From assembly GCA_937975645.1 (NCBI GenBank), contig CALJTV010000031.1, forward strand, positions 21,564-85,563: DNA of 64,000 nucleotides, given 5' to 3'. A program made the position numbers and the translations under genes. Positions within the stretch are counted from its first letter, which is position 1, and every line of letters starts with the position of its first letter. The stretch comes from an uncultured Dehalococcoidia bacterium. GTDB lineage: Bacteria; Chloroflexota; Dehalococcoidia; GIF9; UBA5629. Shown here piece after piece: positions 38,301-46,543 of this stretch. The notes beneath the pieces are model-generated. The model worked only from the letters and a program-made list of their open reading frames with translations, was not told where the DNA came from and did not search any database.

Positions 38301-38631
38301 GAGGTGTGGGGATGAGGTGGCAGATATAGCCTCAGAAATGGCTGACAGGTTTGGAGCTATTCCTGAGCCCGTGAGGAGTCTTTTATATGTGGTGAGAATA
38401 AAGCAGCTAGCTGCTAGGGCACAGGTTGGCTCGATTTTCAAAGTAAACAAGTACATTGTTGTCCAATTTGATAAAAGAAAGAGCCGCCCGGATGTGATGC
38501 CTAAAATGGGCCAGTTTGCGGGATTGAAATGGAGCGATGGTCAAGCGAAGATAGACACAAAAGTGTGGCGTGAGAGGTGGCCCGAGGTGTTGGAGAAATT
38601 TTTGACGGGTGTGGCACCTGTAGAGCATTGA
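35317..38631 (+). CDS. mfd: Transcription-repair coupling factor
   Basis: About 1104 residues from the ATG at 35317; a GTG at 35275 adds 14 residues without family similarity. UvrB-like N-terminal region ([24 protein letters not shown]), RNA-polymerase interaction domain [20 protein letters not shown], helicase motor with Walker [17 protein letters not shown] box [19 protein letters not shown] and the TRG segment, then the C-terminal regulatory domain. It removes stalled RNA polymerase and recruits UvrA. Convergent with the ACP-like gene. Confidence 0.96.
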   Translation: MNLRHLLYLLEEAPGYQRLKEGLVSGKGGDYRLAVPDGAKAYLAAALHNTLGMPVLVVVPREQDARVVYEELRLWCPCPASVHFFPEPDYRLEDGFAKDHCRFAERLSVLSALGSCCRGSCASPLIVAPFGAVASKTISPQGLTSSCQVLEVGMIVDLQHLLSKWLSMGYRMESLVEVPGSIARRGGIIDIFSPDNELPARIELFGNRIESIRHFDPRTQRSVRHVTSVRVISANEEGPHQGSLLDYFADIGLLIVDATDIPLAGGGGIRETGRQTLEADGEVKGLRAGVSWDALNAEMAKVKHRLFFSVGGVSDAGDSEAGFIPLAPVMGYGGKLQYLSAELTTLRRHAAVIIVSQQAERLAEFLKDEGVEVTIVSELARIPPRGSVILLRGWLNAGWKLGDRLTLLTDREIFGFVKQQRFLRKRPVHYHRLMSELTPGDYAVHVEHGIGRFAGLTRMLVDNVEREYLVLEYAAGDRLYVPVEQAERVSRYVGGGDTEPALTRLGTQEWARTKQRVKESILNMARELLELYARRQLVSGFAFSGDTLWQQELEASFPYVETPDQAEAVNAVKRDMEGPKPMDRLICGDVGYGKTEVALRAAFKAVMDGKQVALLVPTTVLAQQHYNTFRERLQAFPVRVEMLSRFCTQKEQAEVIAGLASGAVDICIGTHRLLQKDVVFRDLGLVIIDEEQRFGVVHKEHFKKLRQEVDVLTLSATPIPRTLYMSLSGIRDMSIIETPPEERLPVKIHVGNYDEGLVRSAILREIARGGQVFYVHNRVHDIYAVARKLEELVPEAKILVAHGQMPEDELEMVMTCFLNCGADVLVTTTIVESGLDVPNVNTLIVDRADLLGLTQLYQLRGRVGRGCNHAYAYFFYDAGKRLTPEAWKRLNTIAIATELGAGFTVAMQDLEIRGAGNILGVEQSGYVAAVGFDLYCRMLAEAVEELRHGGVVNGNAEIMEPSLPRVDLPLSAYIPEEYIPDLSARLSFYRRLADARCGDEVADIASEMADRFGAIPEPVRSLLYVVRIKQLAARAQVGSIFKVNKYIVVQFDKRKSRPDVMPKMGQFAGLKWSDGQAKIDTKVWRERWPEVLEKFLTGVAPVEH

Positions 38632-38679
38632 GAGGAGTGTATTAACTGCATTTGAGTAAGCGGTGGGGCTAAGGTAAGT

Positions 38680-38937
38680 TCAGGTTTCCACTCCGTAATC
38701 GCGAAGACAGTCGATAAGATCCTGCACTGTAGTAATTCTTTTTATATCCTGGTCGTGTATCTGCAATTTCCGTTTGGGTGTGCTGAATTCCTGTTCGATC
38801 GCGGTAACGAGTTCTGCTAGGTCAGATGGCTCTACGTTTAGGTCATCGACGAAAGAGGACGATGGTGTTATCAATTCCTCATCGACGCCAAGTTGTTCGG
38901 CGATGATTTGCTTAAGTCTCTTCAATATGGGCATCAT
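38680..38937 (-). CDS. Acyl carrier protein-like protein lacking the phosphopantetheine serine
   Basis: 85 residues with the ACP four-helix pattern: LKRLKQIIAEQLGVDEELI, SSFVDDL, AELVTAIEQEF and ITTVQDLIDCL. Between the anchors DDL and ELV the family reads GADSLDTV with the carrier serine; here the same eight residues read NVEPSDLA, so the serine position (37) is Pro and the next residue is Ser. The usual DSL motif is therefore missing and 4'-phosphopantetheine attachment is doubtful. Start overlaps the nusB stop by ATGA. Probably a non-carrying homologue rather than the cell's main ACP. Confidence 0.8.
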   Translation of the reverse strand: MMPILKRLKQIIAEQLGVDEELITPSSSFVDDLNVEPSDLAELVTAIEQEFSTPKRKLQIHDQDIKRITTVQDLIDCLRDYGVET

Positions 38938-39386
38938 TGGGTGCTCTGGTCTTGGGTCTCTGCCAAGTTTTTTGATTTGTTGAGATAATGTGTCACCACG
39001 CCACCTAGCACGCCGTTGACGAATTTTCGTGAACTATCGGTGCCAAATACCTTTGCCAGTTCGACTGCTTCATCGATAGCAACTTTGACCGGAACTTTAT
39101 TATCAAACAAAATCTCAAAAATAGCAAGGCGCAGCAGGTTTCTATCGACGACGGCTATCTGGTTTATGGGGAACACGGGGGCGAACCTCTTTATGAGCTC
39201 GTCGATGTGTGGTTTGTTTTGCATGACTCCTTCAACCAGACCGCGGGCGAAGGTGGCTAGCTCTTCGGGGAGAGGCTTTTCCTCCAGCAGTCGTGCGATG
39301 ACCTCAGTTGGCTTGTGTTTTGAGCAGTCGCCCTCGTAGAGCGCCTGTAAGGCGATTATCCTGGCTTTACGTCTCGGGTTAGTCAA
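38934..39386 (-). CDS. nusB: Transcription antitermination factor NusB
   Basis: 150 residues, all-helical NusB fold: RRKARIIALQALYEGD at the start, VVDRNLLRLAIFEILFDNKVPVKVAIDEAVELAKVFGTDSSRKFVNGVLGG (shown by segments 85-130) as the hallmark. Binds boxA RNA with S10 for rRNA antitermination. Lies four bases after the radical SAM gene and overlaps the ACP-like gene. Confidence 0.95.
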   Translation of the reverse strand: MTNPRRKARIIALQALYEGDCSKHKPTEVIARLLEEKPLPEELATFARGLVEGVMQNKPHIDELIKRFAPVFPINQIAVVDRNLLRLAIFEILFDNKVPVKVAIDEAVELAKVFGTDSSRKFVNGVLGGVVTHYLNKSKNLAETQDQSTQ

Positions 39387-39390
39387 GTGG

Positions 39391-40569
39391 CTAGTTGCCC
39401 CCTAGTAAATGCACGTTTCCCAAGCGGACTCGGTGCAAGCCAGCGTCTAAAGCCGCTTCAAGACACTGTCTTGCTTGTTGTGGCGTAGTAGTTGGTAAAT
39501 CAGCCATCAGAAAGTCTGGGTGAAAGGCGAGTAGTGTATATGGAATATCTGGGCTCAGCGAAGCGATAAATTTGGCGATATTACTGATTTCCTCTTTGTC
39601 TATATAACCGGGGATGAGCAGAGTGCTGGCAATAAGGAGGGGTGGTACAGGCCTGTGGTTGATGTATTCAGCCGCCATAGCGAAGTTTTCTATTGTCCTT
39701 TTGTTGGACACACCGCAGAGTGCGATGTGAACATTTTCATTCCATGACTTTAAATCGAATTTTATACAGCCACCTGACTCTATAGATATTGCGATTACCT
39801 GTTTGAGTAGTGCAGGGTGCATGGAGCCGTTGGTCTCCCAGCAGATGCGAAGAATACGATCCTTGTTTCTGTTGCGAGCAAGCTTGGAGGTGCGCAGAGC
39901 GTGTGGAAGCTGGGTGGTGGGGTCACCTCCGAAGTAACAAACGCAGGCGGTATGGTCATCGACCGCTGCAGCCAATTCCTCAGGGCTGATTCGGATATTT
40001 TTGGTAGCCATTATACGGTGATGCCAGTTCTGGCAAAAAAGGCAATCGAAGGAGCAACCGTGGTAAAAGACTGCCAGATTCTTATAGCCATGTTCAGGAC
40101 CAGGGGAATAGGCAAAATCAGGGTAACCGGCTCCGGTACCCCCCGGGCAAACCCAGTCAGCGACACAATTCGTGGGAAGAGGATCATAGTACCAGCTTAA
40201 ATTTCCGCTGTCTGGTGTAGCGCCGGCAAATTTGTTCTCTTTAGTGAAGCGCACACCACAGTAGCTTCTTTGCCCTTCAGAAAGGCGGCACTCATTTAAA
40301 CAGAGGTGGCAGGTAATCCCCTGCTGTGACTTTGGCGGTTCGGCTGGCAGACAGTAGGGCAACCGTGCAGCCTGGTGGGATCGATATAGGATTGTCTTTA
40401 CCGCTTTAAATTCATGACGAATGCAATCAAGGCAAAGTCCAAGCGATTTGGATACTGGTATGGAGATTTTGCCGCATCGTCTGCAAGTAGTGACGTTTTT
40501 GGCGTAAAGGGGTACTCCAAGAGACATTGTCTCTTCTACAACTGCACGGCAAAGTGGAAAATCATGCAC
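39391..40569 (-). CDS. Radical SAM protein, PflA/AmmeMemoRadiSam-like
   Basis: 392 residues. A zinc-ribbon-like N-terminal part (CRRCGK, CLDC), a cysteine-rich CHLCLNECRLSEGQRSYCGV segment, then the radical SAM motif CSFDCLFCQNWH (CxxxCxxC) and a partial TIM barrel with FGGDPTTQ and FDLKSWNE. The pattern resembles the radical SAM member of the AMMECR1-Memo-RadicalSAM group and pyruvate-formate-lyase-activating enzymes. Substrate unknown; no AMMECR1 or Memo gene is adjacent. An alternative start is MSLGVPL at 40527. Confidence 0.82.
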   Translation of the reverse strand: MHDFPLCRAVVEETMSLGVPLYAKNVTTCRRCGKISIPVSKSLGLCLDCIRHEFKAVKTILYRSHQAARLPYCLPAEPPKSQQGITCHLCLNECRLSEGQRSYCGVRFTKENKFAGATPDSGNLSWYYDPLPTNCVADWVCPGGTGAGYPDFAYSPGPEHGYKNLAVFYHGCSFDCLFCQNWHHRIMATKNIRISPEELAAAVDDHTACVCYFGGDPTTQLPHALRTSKLARNRNKDRILRICWETNGSMHPALLKQVIAISIESGGCIKFDLKSWNENVHIALCGVSNKRTIENFAMAAEYINHRPVPPLLIASTLLIPGYIDKEEISNIAKFIASLSPDIPYTLLAFHPDFLMADLPTTTPQQARQCLEAALDAGLHRVRLGNVHLLGGN

Positions 40570-40663
40570 ATTGTGAACATCATCATTATGCTTACGCTGT
40601 CTGAAAAATCTCCCTGCGATATCAAATTGTTAAGACCTATTCTATAAAGATGCGGTCTTTTAT

Positions 40664-41608
40664 TTAGCCCCTACGCCATCTTGTTATTTCGTTAATGGTT
40701 TGCACGTTGTTTATTGCGAATGTCTGTGCACCTGGACTAATTCTCTTAATGAGTTTGGTCAATGTGTCACCAGGTCCGAACTCGAAGAAGGTAGTGACAC
40801 CGCGAGCGATCATGTTCTCAACAGCCTGTTGCCATTGAACAGGACGAACGATCTGGCTTATTAGTTCCTCTTTTATTGCCTCGAGGTCCATAAGTGGTTG
40901 GGCGGTGACATTAGCTATTATAGGCACCGAGGGCTTGCTAAATTTGTACTCTGCTATAGCATTTCTCATCCTTTCCAGGGCAGGTTCCATCAGAGAGGAA
41001 TAGAATGGTCCGCTCACTTTGAGGGGGACTATACGGCGAGCCCCTTTTATCTGTGCTAACCTTCTAGCTTTGGTCAAGCTTTCTTCCGTACCGCTGATAG
41101 CCACCTGGTCAGGCGCGTCAATGAAGGCGATCTGGGCACCGGTAGAAAAGCAAATACTTTCGAAGGTCTCTATATCCAGACCGCTCATGGACAGCATGCC
41201 GCCTGAGGTTCTTTGGCCTGCTTCGTTCATCAGCCGCCCCCGTTCACGTATTAGTCGTACTGCGTCCGAGAGGCTTAGAGCATTACAGGCTACCAAAGCA
41301 GTATAAATACCCATGTCGTGTCCGGCAACGAATGTAGGTTGTGGTATACTATTGCCAGTAGCTTCCTGACACGCTCTGAGACAGGCTATACTCGTGGTTA
41401 GTACGGCTGGCTGGGCATTGATAGTTTGACGGAGGTCTTCGGCTGGACCCTCAAAACACAGTCTAGAAAGAGAGAACCCCAGTGTTCTATCCACCTCGTC
41501 GAAGACCTCTCTCGCTGAAGCATAGTGAACATAAAGGTCAAGTCCCATGCCTACGGCATGTGCCTCTTGTCCAGGGAAAACATAAGCCGTCTTTATTTGT
41601 TCGACCAT
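40664..41608 (-). CDS. FabD-like (malonyl-CoA:ACP transacylase) protein without catalytic residues
   Basis: 314 residues, full-length FabD fold: FPGQEAHAVGMG, GPAEDLRQTINAQPAVL, RERGRLM (Arg123 kept), EFGPGDTLTKLIKR. The nucleophile elbow, normally GHSLG, reads GHDMG, so the catalytic Ser is Asp98; the catalytic His segment, normally PFHS or PSHC, reads PFYSSLMEP, so it is Tyr203. Both codons are clear (GAC at 41317-41315, TAT at 41002-41000). By known FabD mechanism the protein should not transfer malonyl groups. It follows yceD-rpmF as fab genes often do, but plsX, fabH and fabG are missing. Confidence 0.85.
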   Translation of the reverse strand: MVEQIKTAYVFPGQEAHAVGMGLDLYVHYASAREVFDEVDRTLGFSLSRLCFEGPAEDLRQTINAQPAVLTTSIACLRACQEATGNSIPQPTFVAGHDMGIYTALVACNALSLSDAVRLIRERGRLMNEAGQRTSGGMLSMSGLDIETFESICFSTGAQIAFIDAPDQVAISGTEESLTKARRLAQIKGARRIVPLKVSGPFYSSLMEPALERMRNAIAEYKFSKPSVPIIANVTAQPLMDLEAIKEELISQIVRPVQWQQAVENMIARGVTTFFEFGPGDTLTKLIKRISPGAQTFAINNVQTINEITRWRRG

Positions 41609-41689
41609 TTCCTCCTCCTTGTGCTTCTATCGAGCTACGTTGGTGTAAAAGATTTTTGCATTTAGCCAGTTAGCCTTGTGGCTATAGAT

Positions 41690-41887
41690 TTAACCTGTCG
41701 ATTTCTTCTTCTGTTCCATCCTGAGCACGTCTCTCCCCTCATAGGTGCCACATGTGGGACAAACATGGTGGGACAGCTTGGGTGTGTGACATTGCGGGCA
41801 GTCGATCAGCGGAGGTACATTTAGAGCCAGATGGCTACGCCTCTTGCCCTGCCTCGATTTTGGGTATTTTCGCTTTGGTACTGGCAT
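41690..41887 (-). CDS. rpmF: 50S ribosomal protein L32
   Basis: 65 residues starting MPVPKRKYPKSRQGKRRSH, the L32 signature, with a zinc ribbon CPQCHTPKLSHHVCPTC. All four cysteines are kept, so it is the zinc-binding form. One base after yceD and in the same operon. Confidence 0.96.
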   Translation of the reverse strand: MPVPKRKYPKSRQGKRRSHLALNVPPLIDCPQCHTPKLSHHVCPTCGTYEGRDVLRMEQKKKSTG

Positions 41888-41888
41888 T

Positions 41889-42398
41889 TCAGAATCCTCT
41901 CTCTTTCTTCAAACTAGCCAGTTTCAGCCACTGCGTATCCGCAGACTTGTGGGAACACTGGCAAATTGAATCGTTCAGGTTGGTGCCACATTGCGGACAA
42001 AGCCCGGCACAGTCTGGGCGACAAAGCGGTTTGATGGGTATAGTCAATAAAGCGTATTGGACGAGCATGTCCGACAAGTCCAGAGTATGAGTGTTATCTA
42101 TGACAAGGCTTTCCGGCTCCACGGGAAGCGAGAGTCCTGTGGACATATCTATGGACGGGAACGCTTCCTCTTCGAACTCATAGTCTATCTGGTAGGTAAT
42201 AGGTTTAAGGCATCGACTGCATAAACTGACGACACTGGCTGTCATCTCACCTTTGACTATGAGCCCCCTATTTGTCCGTACCAGTACCAGAGCTCCCTTT
42301 ATCGAATTTATGTTGTCGTTATCAGGGATTTCGTCTGTTTGATACTTTCGGCTTGACCCCACTGGCTCCTTGAGTAACTGAGCTACGTTTATTTGCAT
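41889..42398 (-). CDS. DUF177/YceD family protein
   Basis: 169 residues. C-terminal CRPDCAGLCPQCGTNLN is the DUF177 signature, with an earlier CSRC pair that may bind zinc. YceD acts in 23S rRNA/L32 assembly in bacteria and plants (family knowledge). It heads the operon yceD-rpmF-fabD-like and has a perfect consensus promoter upstream. Confidence 0.92.
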   Translation of the reverse strand: MQINVAQLLKEPVGSSRKYQTDEIPDNDNINSIKGALVLVRTNRGLIVKGEMTASVVSLCSRCLKPITYQIDYEFEEEAFPSIDMSTGLSLPVEPESLVIDNTHTLDLSDMLVQYALLTIPIKPLCRPDCAGLCPQCGTNLNDSICQCSHKSADTQWLKLASLKKERGF

Positions 42399-42429
42399 TA
42401 TCTTGTTTTACTAAGTTTTATTCTGGCTC

Positions 42430-42459
42430 ATTATAAATTTGCCTGTTTCTGTATGTCAA
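42430..42459 (-). promoter_or_regulatory. Consensus sigma-A promoter of yceD-rpmF
   Basis: On the minus strand TTGACA (42459-42454), 18-base spacer, TATAAT (42435-42430): both hexamers are perfect. Start codon of yceD follows 31 bases later. Confidence 0.75.
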
Positions 42460-42582
42460 GTAACGTAACAGTTATTTCTTACATCTGGAAATTGGTGCTA
42501 CTACGATTACGTGCAGGTCTGCAATTTACTTAGCGGGACTGGCTGAAGCTGAATACTTGGAGTATAATGCTTGAAGTGACAG

Positions 42583-43773
42583 ATGGCGGGCAAGAAGCGA
42601 TCCAAGGAGAGACTGAAGGCGCAAGTGTGCGCTGAGATAGAAAAACAGCGCGACAGGCTTATCCGGCTCAGTCTGAAAATCCATTCTAACCCCGAGCTTG
42701 GTTTTAAGGAGAAAAAAGCCTCAGAGTGGTTAACCCGTTATTTGTCCAGATATGGTTTTGGTGTAGAGAAAGGTATCTGCGGTCTACCGACAGCTTTCAA
42801 AGCCACATACGGCAGTGGCCCTCCGATTATCGTCTTAATTGCCGAATATGATGCTTTGCCTGGTGTTGGTCATGCCTGTGGCCACAACATAATAGGTACT
42901 TCATCTGCCGGAGCGGCGGTGGCGAGTAAGTGTGTGGTGGACTACTGTGGAGGTACCGTAGTTGTTCTGGGCACACCGGCTGAAGAGGTCTTTGGGGGCA
43001 AGGTGCTGATGGTAAATGCTGGCATCTTTGAAGGTGTAGACGTGGCTATGATGGTCCACCCGGGGGTGCGGAATTTTGTCACTACCGAGGCTCTGGCTTG
43101 CGTAGGACTTGACATTGAGTTCTTGGGCAAAGCGGCGCATGCTGCCGCCTATCCAGAGCGGGGTGTGAATGCTCTAGAGGCGGTTATCTTGTCTTTTAAT
43201 GCGGTAAACTCGCTCCGACAGCACATTAGGAGTGATGCCAGAGTCCATGGTATCATTACCTACGGAGGCGAGGCTGCCAACATTGTACCTGAGCGTGCTG
43301 CGGCATCGTTTTTGGTACGTGCTTTAGACGGCAGTTATCTTGAGGATTTGAAAGTAAAAGTGCTGAATTGTTTTGAGGCTGCTGCCCTAGCCACAGGCGC
43401 CAAGCTCAGATACAAGTGGAGCGATGTGGCGTACGCGCCGATGAAGAATAACCAAAAACTGGCAGAGGTGTTCAAGTTGAATTTAGAGTCTTTGGGGCGC
43501 AGTGTGGAGCCATTTTCACGCCACTTTGGAGTTGGAAGCACGGATATGGGGAACGTCAGTCAGGTAGTGCCGTCGATCCATCCAACAATAGCTATTGCGT
43601 CACCGGGAGTACTGGTGCATTCGCCAGATTTTGCCGCCGCCGCTGCTTCCAGTGAGGGGCACAAAGGACTGTTAGATGCAGCAAAGGCGATGGCTATGAC
43701 GGTTGTCGATCTCTTGCGTGAGCCTCGACTTTTGACGGAGATAAAAAGCGAGTTTTATGGGTCTTCCTTGTAG
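42583..43773 (+). CDS. M20-family metallopeptidase / amidohydrolase
   Basis: 396 residues. Dizinc site segments AEYDALPGVGHACGHN, GTPAEEVFGGK and MVHPG match the M20D (AbgB/amidohydrolase) branch; the dimerisation lid domain is at about 190-310 (AHAAAYPERGVNALEA). Substrates in this family are N-acyl amino acids or small peptides; which one is not clear. Monocistronic. TATAAT at 42563-42568 suggests a start about eight bases before the ATG. Confidence 0.88.
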   Translation: MAGKKRSKERLKAQVCAEIEKQRDRLIRLSLKIHSNPELGFKEKKASEWLTRYLSRYGFGVEKGICGLPTAFKATYGSGPPIIVLIAEYDALPGVGHACGHNIIGTSSAGAAVASKCVVDYCGGTVVVLGTPAEEVFGGKVLMVNAGIFEGVDVAMMVHPGVRNFVTTEALACVGLDIEFLGKAAHAAAYPERGVNALEAVILSFNAVNSLRQHIRSDARVHGIITYGGEAANIVPERAAASFLVRALDGSYLEDLKVKVLNCFEAAALATGAKLRYKWSDVAYAPMKNNQKLAEVFKLNLESLGRSVEPFSRHFGVGSTDMGNVSQVVPSIHPTIAIASPGVLVHSPDFAAAAASSEGHKGLLDAAKAMAMTVVDLLREPRLLTEIKSEFYGSSL

Positions 43774-44009
43774 TTTTTGCGACAGGAAGGCTTTCTATTT
43801 AAAGTTCTGTCAGACACCATAGGTTCTGGTCGTGGTATATGCGAGGATAGAAATCAGGAGGCAAAAATTTTAAAATAGAGTGGTAAGATGAGATTGTGGG
43901 AAAGAACAGGTGAGGGGCTGGTTCATCGGGAGAAAACTTTTGTGATAGAGGCAGCATATGCGAGCCAACTTCTGGTAGATTAAGAGATCGAACTGGGGGC
44001 TGCATAAAG

Positions 44010-44471
44010 GTGAAGGTTATTTATCTGAAGGACTCGGGCAAAGCAAGGAAGGGGGAGGTAAAAGAGGTAGCGGATGGTTATGCTAGGAATTACCTCATTC
44101 CTTACGGGATAGCCGTGGCGGCGAGCCCTCAAGCTGTCAAAGCTGTAGAGACCCAAAAAGAGGGCAAGTCACAGCGGCAAGCCCGAGAGGAAGTGGAATT
44201 GCAGAGAATAGCTGAGCTGATCGAAGGCAAGGAGCTGCGGTTTAAAGCTAAGGCAGGAGCTAAGGGGCGTCTTCACGGTGCGATTACCGGTGCTGATATA
44301 GCTGAGAAGCTTTCCCAGCTAGTGGGTTGTCGGTTTGACAAAAAGAGCGTTAGGCTGGAAGGGCCGCTGCATAAGGTGGGCAATTATGAGGTGCTGATCA
44401 ACCTCACCAGAGGTATTGAGGCCAAGGTCATGGTCGTTGTAGAAGAAGAGGGGACTTCTCGCGGTGAGTGA
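44010..44471 (+). CDS. rplI: 50S ribosomal protein L9
   Basis: 153 residues: MKVIYLKDSGKARKGEVKEVADGYARNYLIPYGIA is the N-terminal domain (segments shown are the family signature), then a charged connecting helix and the C-terminal domain with AKAGAKGRLHGAITGADIAE. Overlaps dnaB by eight bases, the usual rplI-dnaB pair. The 236-base gap before it (43774-44009) has no recognisable gene. Confidence 0.96.
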   Translation: MKVIYLKDSGKARKGEVKEVADGYARNYLIPYGIAVAASPQAVKAVETQKEGKSQRQAREEVELQRIAELIEGKELRFKAKAGAKGRLHGAITGADIAEKLSQLVGCRFDKKSVRLEGPLHKVGNYEVLINLTRGIEAKVMVVVEEEGTSRGE

Positions 44472-45831
44472 AAGGTTGCCACCGAGCGATCCAGATGCTG
44501 AGAAAGCAGTCCTGGGCTCGTTGCTCATAGACGGGGATGCAATATTCAAGGTTGCCACTTTCCTGAAGTCCGAGGACTTCTTTGTTGCTGAGAATCAGTG
44601 GATATATGAGGCCTGCCTCGATATCTATCAGCGTAACGAGGCTATCAACCAGATAACTGTAGCCCATGAGCTAGCGCGTAAGGGAAAGTTAGATGTGGTT
44701 GGTGGGTCATCTTACTTGAGCTATTTAATATCAATTGTCCCGACCTCTCTGCATGTTGAGTATTATGCGCGGATAGTGTCTAGATTGGCGTTGATGCGTC
44801 GGCTGATAAGTGCTGGAAACCAAATTGAGGCTATAGGCTACGATACTGATATAGATGCGGATGCGGCTTTGAGCCGGGCGGAGGACATCCTGTTCAAGGT
44901 GAGGCAACAGCGCGCCCGACAAGACTTTGTTCCTATTCGTCAGGTTCTGGAGCAGTATTTTGAGGAGGCGGGTCCGAGGCCAGTTGTTGAGGGGAAGATA
45001 GAGCGTATATTTACTAACTTTACTGCTCTAGACGAGTGGCTTGGTGGGTTTCAACGTTCGGATTTAATCGTACTAGCTGCGCGGCCTAGTTTGGGCAAGA
45101 CAAGTCTGGCACTCAATATTGCAAGGAATGCTGCTATCAACCAGAAAGCCTGTGTGGCACTATTCAGCCTTGAGATGTCCTGTCAGGCAGTTGTCCAGAG
45201 GCTGCTAGCAAGTGAAGCTGATGTGGATTCCAAAAGGGTTCGTTTGGGAGTCTATACTGAGGAAGAGGAGCGCAGGATCATGGAAGCCAGCGGGATACTC
45301 TCAGAGGCAGCAATTTATATCGATGATTCTCCCCAGTTGCGAGTAGTGGAAATGAGAAGCAAGGCGCGGCGACTCCATTTCGAGCGTGGTATCGACCTAG
45401 TAATTGTTGATTATCTGCAGTTGATGCAGGCGGATACGAGAAGTGAAAGCCGAGTCCAAGAGGTCAGTGAGATTACCCGCTCACTCAAGGCACTTGCCCG
45501 GGAAATAAATGCGCCAGTGCTGGCTATTTCTCAGCTTAGCAGGGCGGTTGAGTGGAGAGCTTCCCACAGGCCTCAGCTTGCGGACCTTAGAGAGAGCGGT
45601 AGCATTGAGCAGGATGCTGATGTAGTCCTTTTTATCTATCGTGACGAGTTCTACTATACAGAGGAGGAGTGGAAGAGGACTCACGATGTGGAGACAGAAC
45701 CTTACCCGAAGGGCATAGCTGACATCATCATAGCCAAGCACCGTAATGGGCCCGTGGGGGAGATAAAGCTGCGTTTCATTGGCAGAACAGCGAAGTTCGA
45801 GGATCTAGGAGTTGAGTTAAGTACTGCCTGA
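44464..45831 (+). CDS. dnaB: Replicative DNA helicase
   Basis: 455 residues with a GTG start. N-terminal domain begins PPSDPDAEKAVLGSLLIDGDAIFKV; RecA-like motor has Walker A ARPSLGKTSLALNIA, Walker B VDYLQLM, and the AKHRNGPVGEI arginine-finger region. Hexameric replication-fork helicase. It is followed 19 bases later by a DnaD-domain gene and a loader ATPase, a primosome cluster. Confidence 0.97.
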   Translation: MSERLPPSDPDAEKAVLGSLLIDGDAIFKVATFLKSEDFFVAENQWIYEACLDIYQRNEAINQITVAHELARKGKLDVVGGSSYLSYLISIVPTSLHVEYYARIVSRLALMRRLISAGNQIEAIGYDTDIDADAALSRAEDILFKVRQQRARQDFVPIRQVLEQYFEEAGPRPVVEGKIERIFTNFTALDEWLGGFQRSDLIVLAARPSLGKTSLALNIARNAAINQKACVALFSLEMSCQAVVQRLLASEADVDSKRVRLGVYTEEEERRIMEASGILSEAAIYIDDSPQLRVVEMRSKARRLHFERGIDLVIVDYLQLMQADTRSESRVQEVSEITRSLKALAREINAPVLAISQLSRAVEWRASHRPQLADLRESGSIEQDADVVLFIYRDEFYYTEEEWKRTHDVETEPYPKGIADIIIAKHRNGPVGEIKLRFIGRTAKFEDLGVELSTA

Positions 45832-45850
45832 AAGGTTGGTATGTTGAAAA

Positions 45851-46543
45851 ATGGTAGAGCGAGAGTTTATGGGCTTTCCTGCTAGGGCAGAGGTCACCCC
45901 GATCCCCAATTTGTTTTTTGCTTCGATCGTGCCTCAGATAGATGATATTGCTGAGCTAAAGGCTATTTTGTGTGCTTTCTGGCTGGCGAGTAGTCGGCGG
46001 GGTGGCAATCGGTTTGTATCCTTTAGAGAGCTTGTTTCTAAGGGTTGGATGGCGGAAAGCGAACTCAGGAAGGCACTGGCGAAAGCAGTAGAGCGTAAAG
46101 TATTGCTTTCACTCGAAGTCGAAGTGGGTAGCAAAAGCGAGGAAATATATGTTGTCAACGATGCTACCGGCAGAAGAGAAGTGGAGAGGATTCAGCAGGG
46201 GAAGGTGCCTCAAATGCGTCTGCTTTTTGACCACTCCACGAGGGTCGAAAAGCCCGAATTGACCAACATTTTCAGACTTTACGAGCAAAACATAGGCTTA
46301 CTTACCCCTATGATTGCTGATGAACTTCGCGAAGCAGAGAAACTTTATCCATGGGAGTGGATTGAGAGCGCATTTAGAGAGGCAGTTGCCTTAAATAAGC
46401 GTAGCTGGAGGTATATATCACGTATATTAGAACGGTGGGCAGTAGAAGGTAAGGGCGATGGAAAGACTGGGCGATATTCTAAAAAAGGGGTTGACCGGGA
46501 AAAGTACGTCAGAGGGAAGTACGGGCATCTGGTTAGGCGCTGA
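45851..46543 (+). CDS. DnaD-domain primosome protein
   Basis: 230 residues. The C-terminal half carries the DnaD/DnaB2 pattern: NIFRLYEQNIGLLTPMIADEL, YPWEWIESAFREAVALNKR, SWRYISRILERW. The N-terminal half (about 30-115) looks like a winged helix (FRELVSKGWMAESELRKAL). In Firmicutes such proteins remodel DNA and recruit the DnaB helicase loader. Its end overlaps the loader gene by 86 bases in another frame, which is long for two real genes but both frames look coding. Confidence 0.85.
   Translation: MVEREFMGFPARAEVTPIPNLFFASIVPQIDDIAELKAILCAFWLASSRRGGNRFVSFRELVSKGWMAESELRKALAKAVERKVLLSLEVEVGSKSEEIYVVNDATGRREVERIQQGKVPQMRLLFDHSTRVEKPELTNIFRLYEQNIGLLTPMIADELREAEKLYPWEWIESAFREAVALNKRSWRYISRILERWAVEGKGDGKTGRYSKKGVDREKYVRGKYGHLVRR

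Noticed and set aside
43888..43983. 31-codon ORF on the plus strand before rplI
   Set aside because: No good ribosome site, no recognisable sequence; the 236-base gap 43774-44009 looks non-coding.
43799..44005. 68-aa minus-strand ORF between the M20 gene and rplI
   Set aside because: Composition unlike its neighbours, no ribosome site, covers the rplI leader; likely chance.
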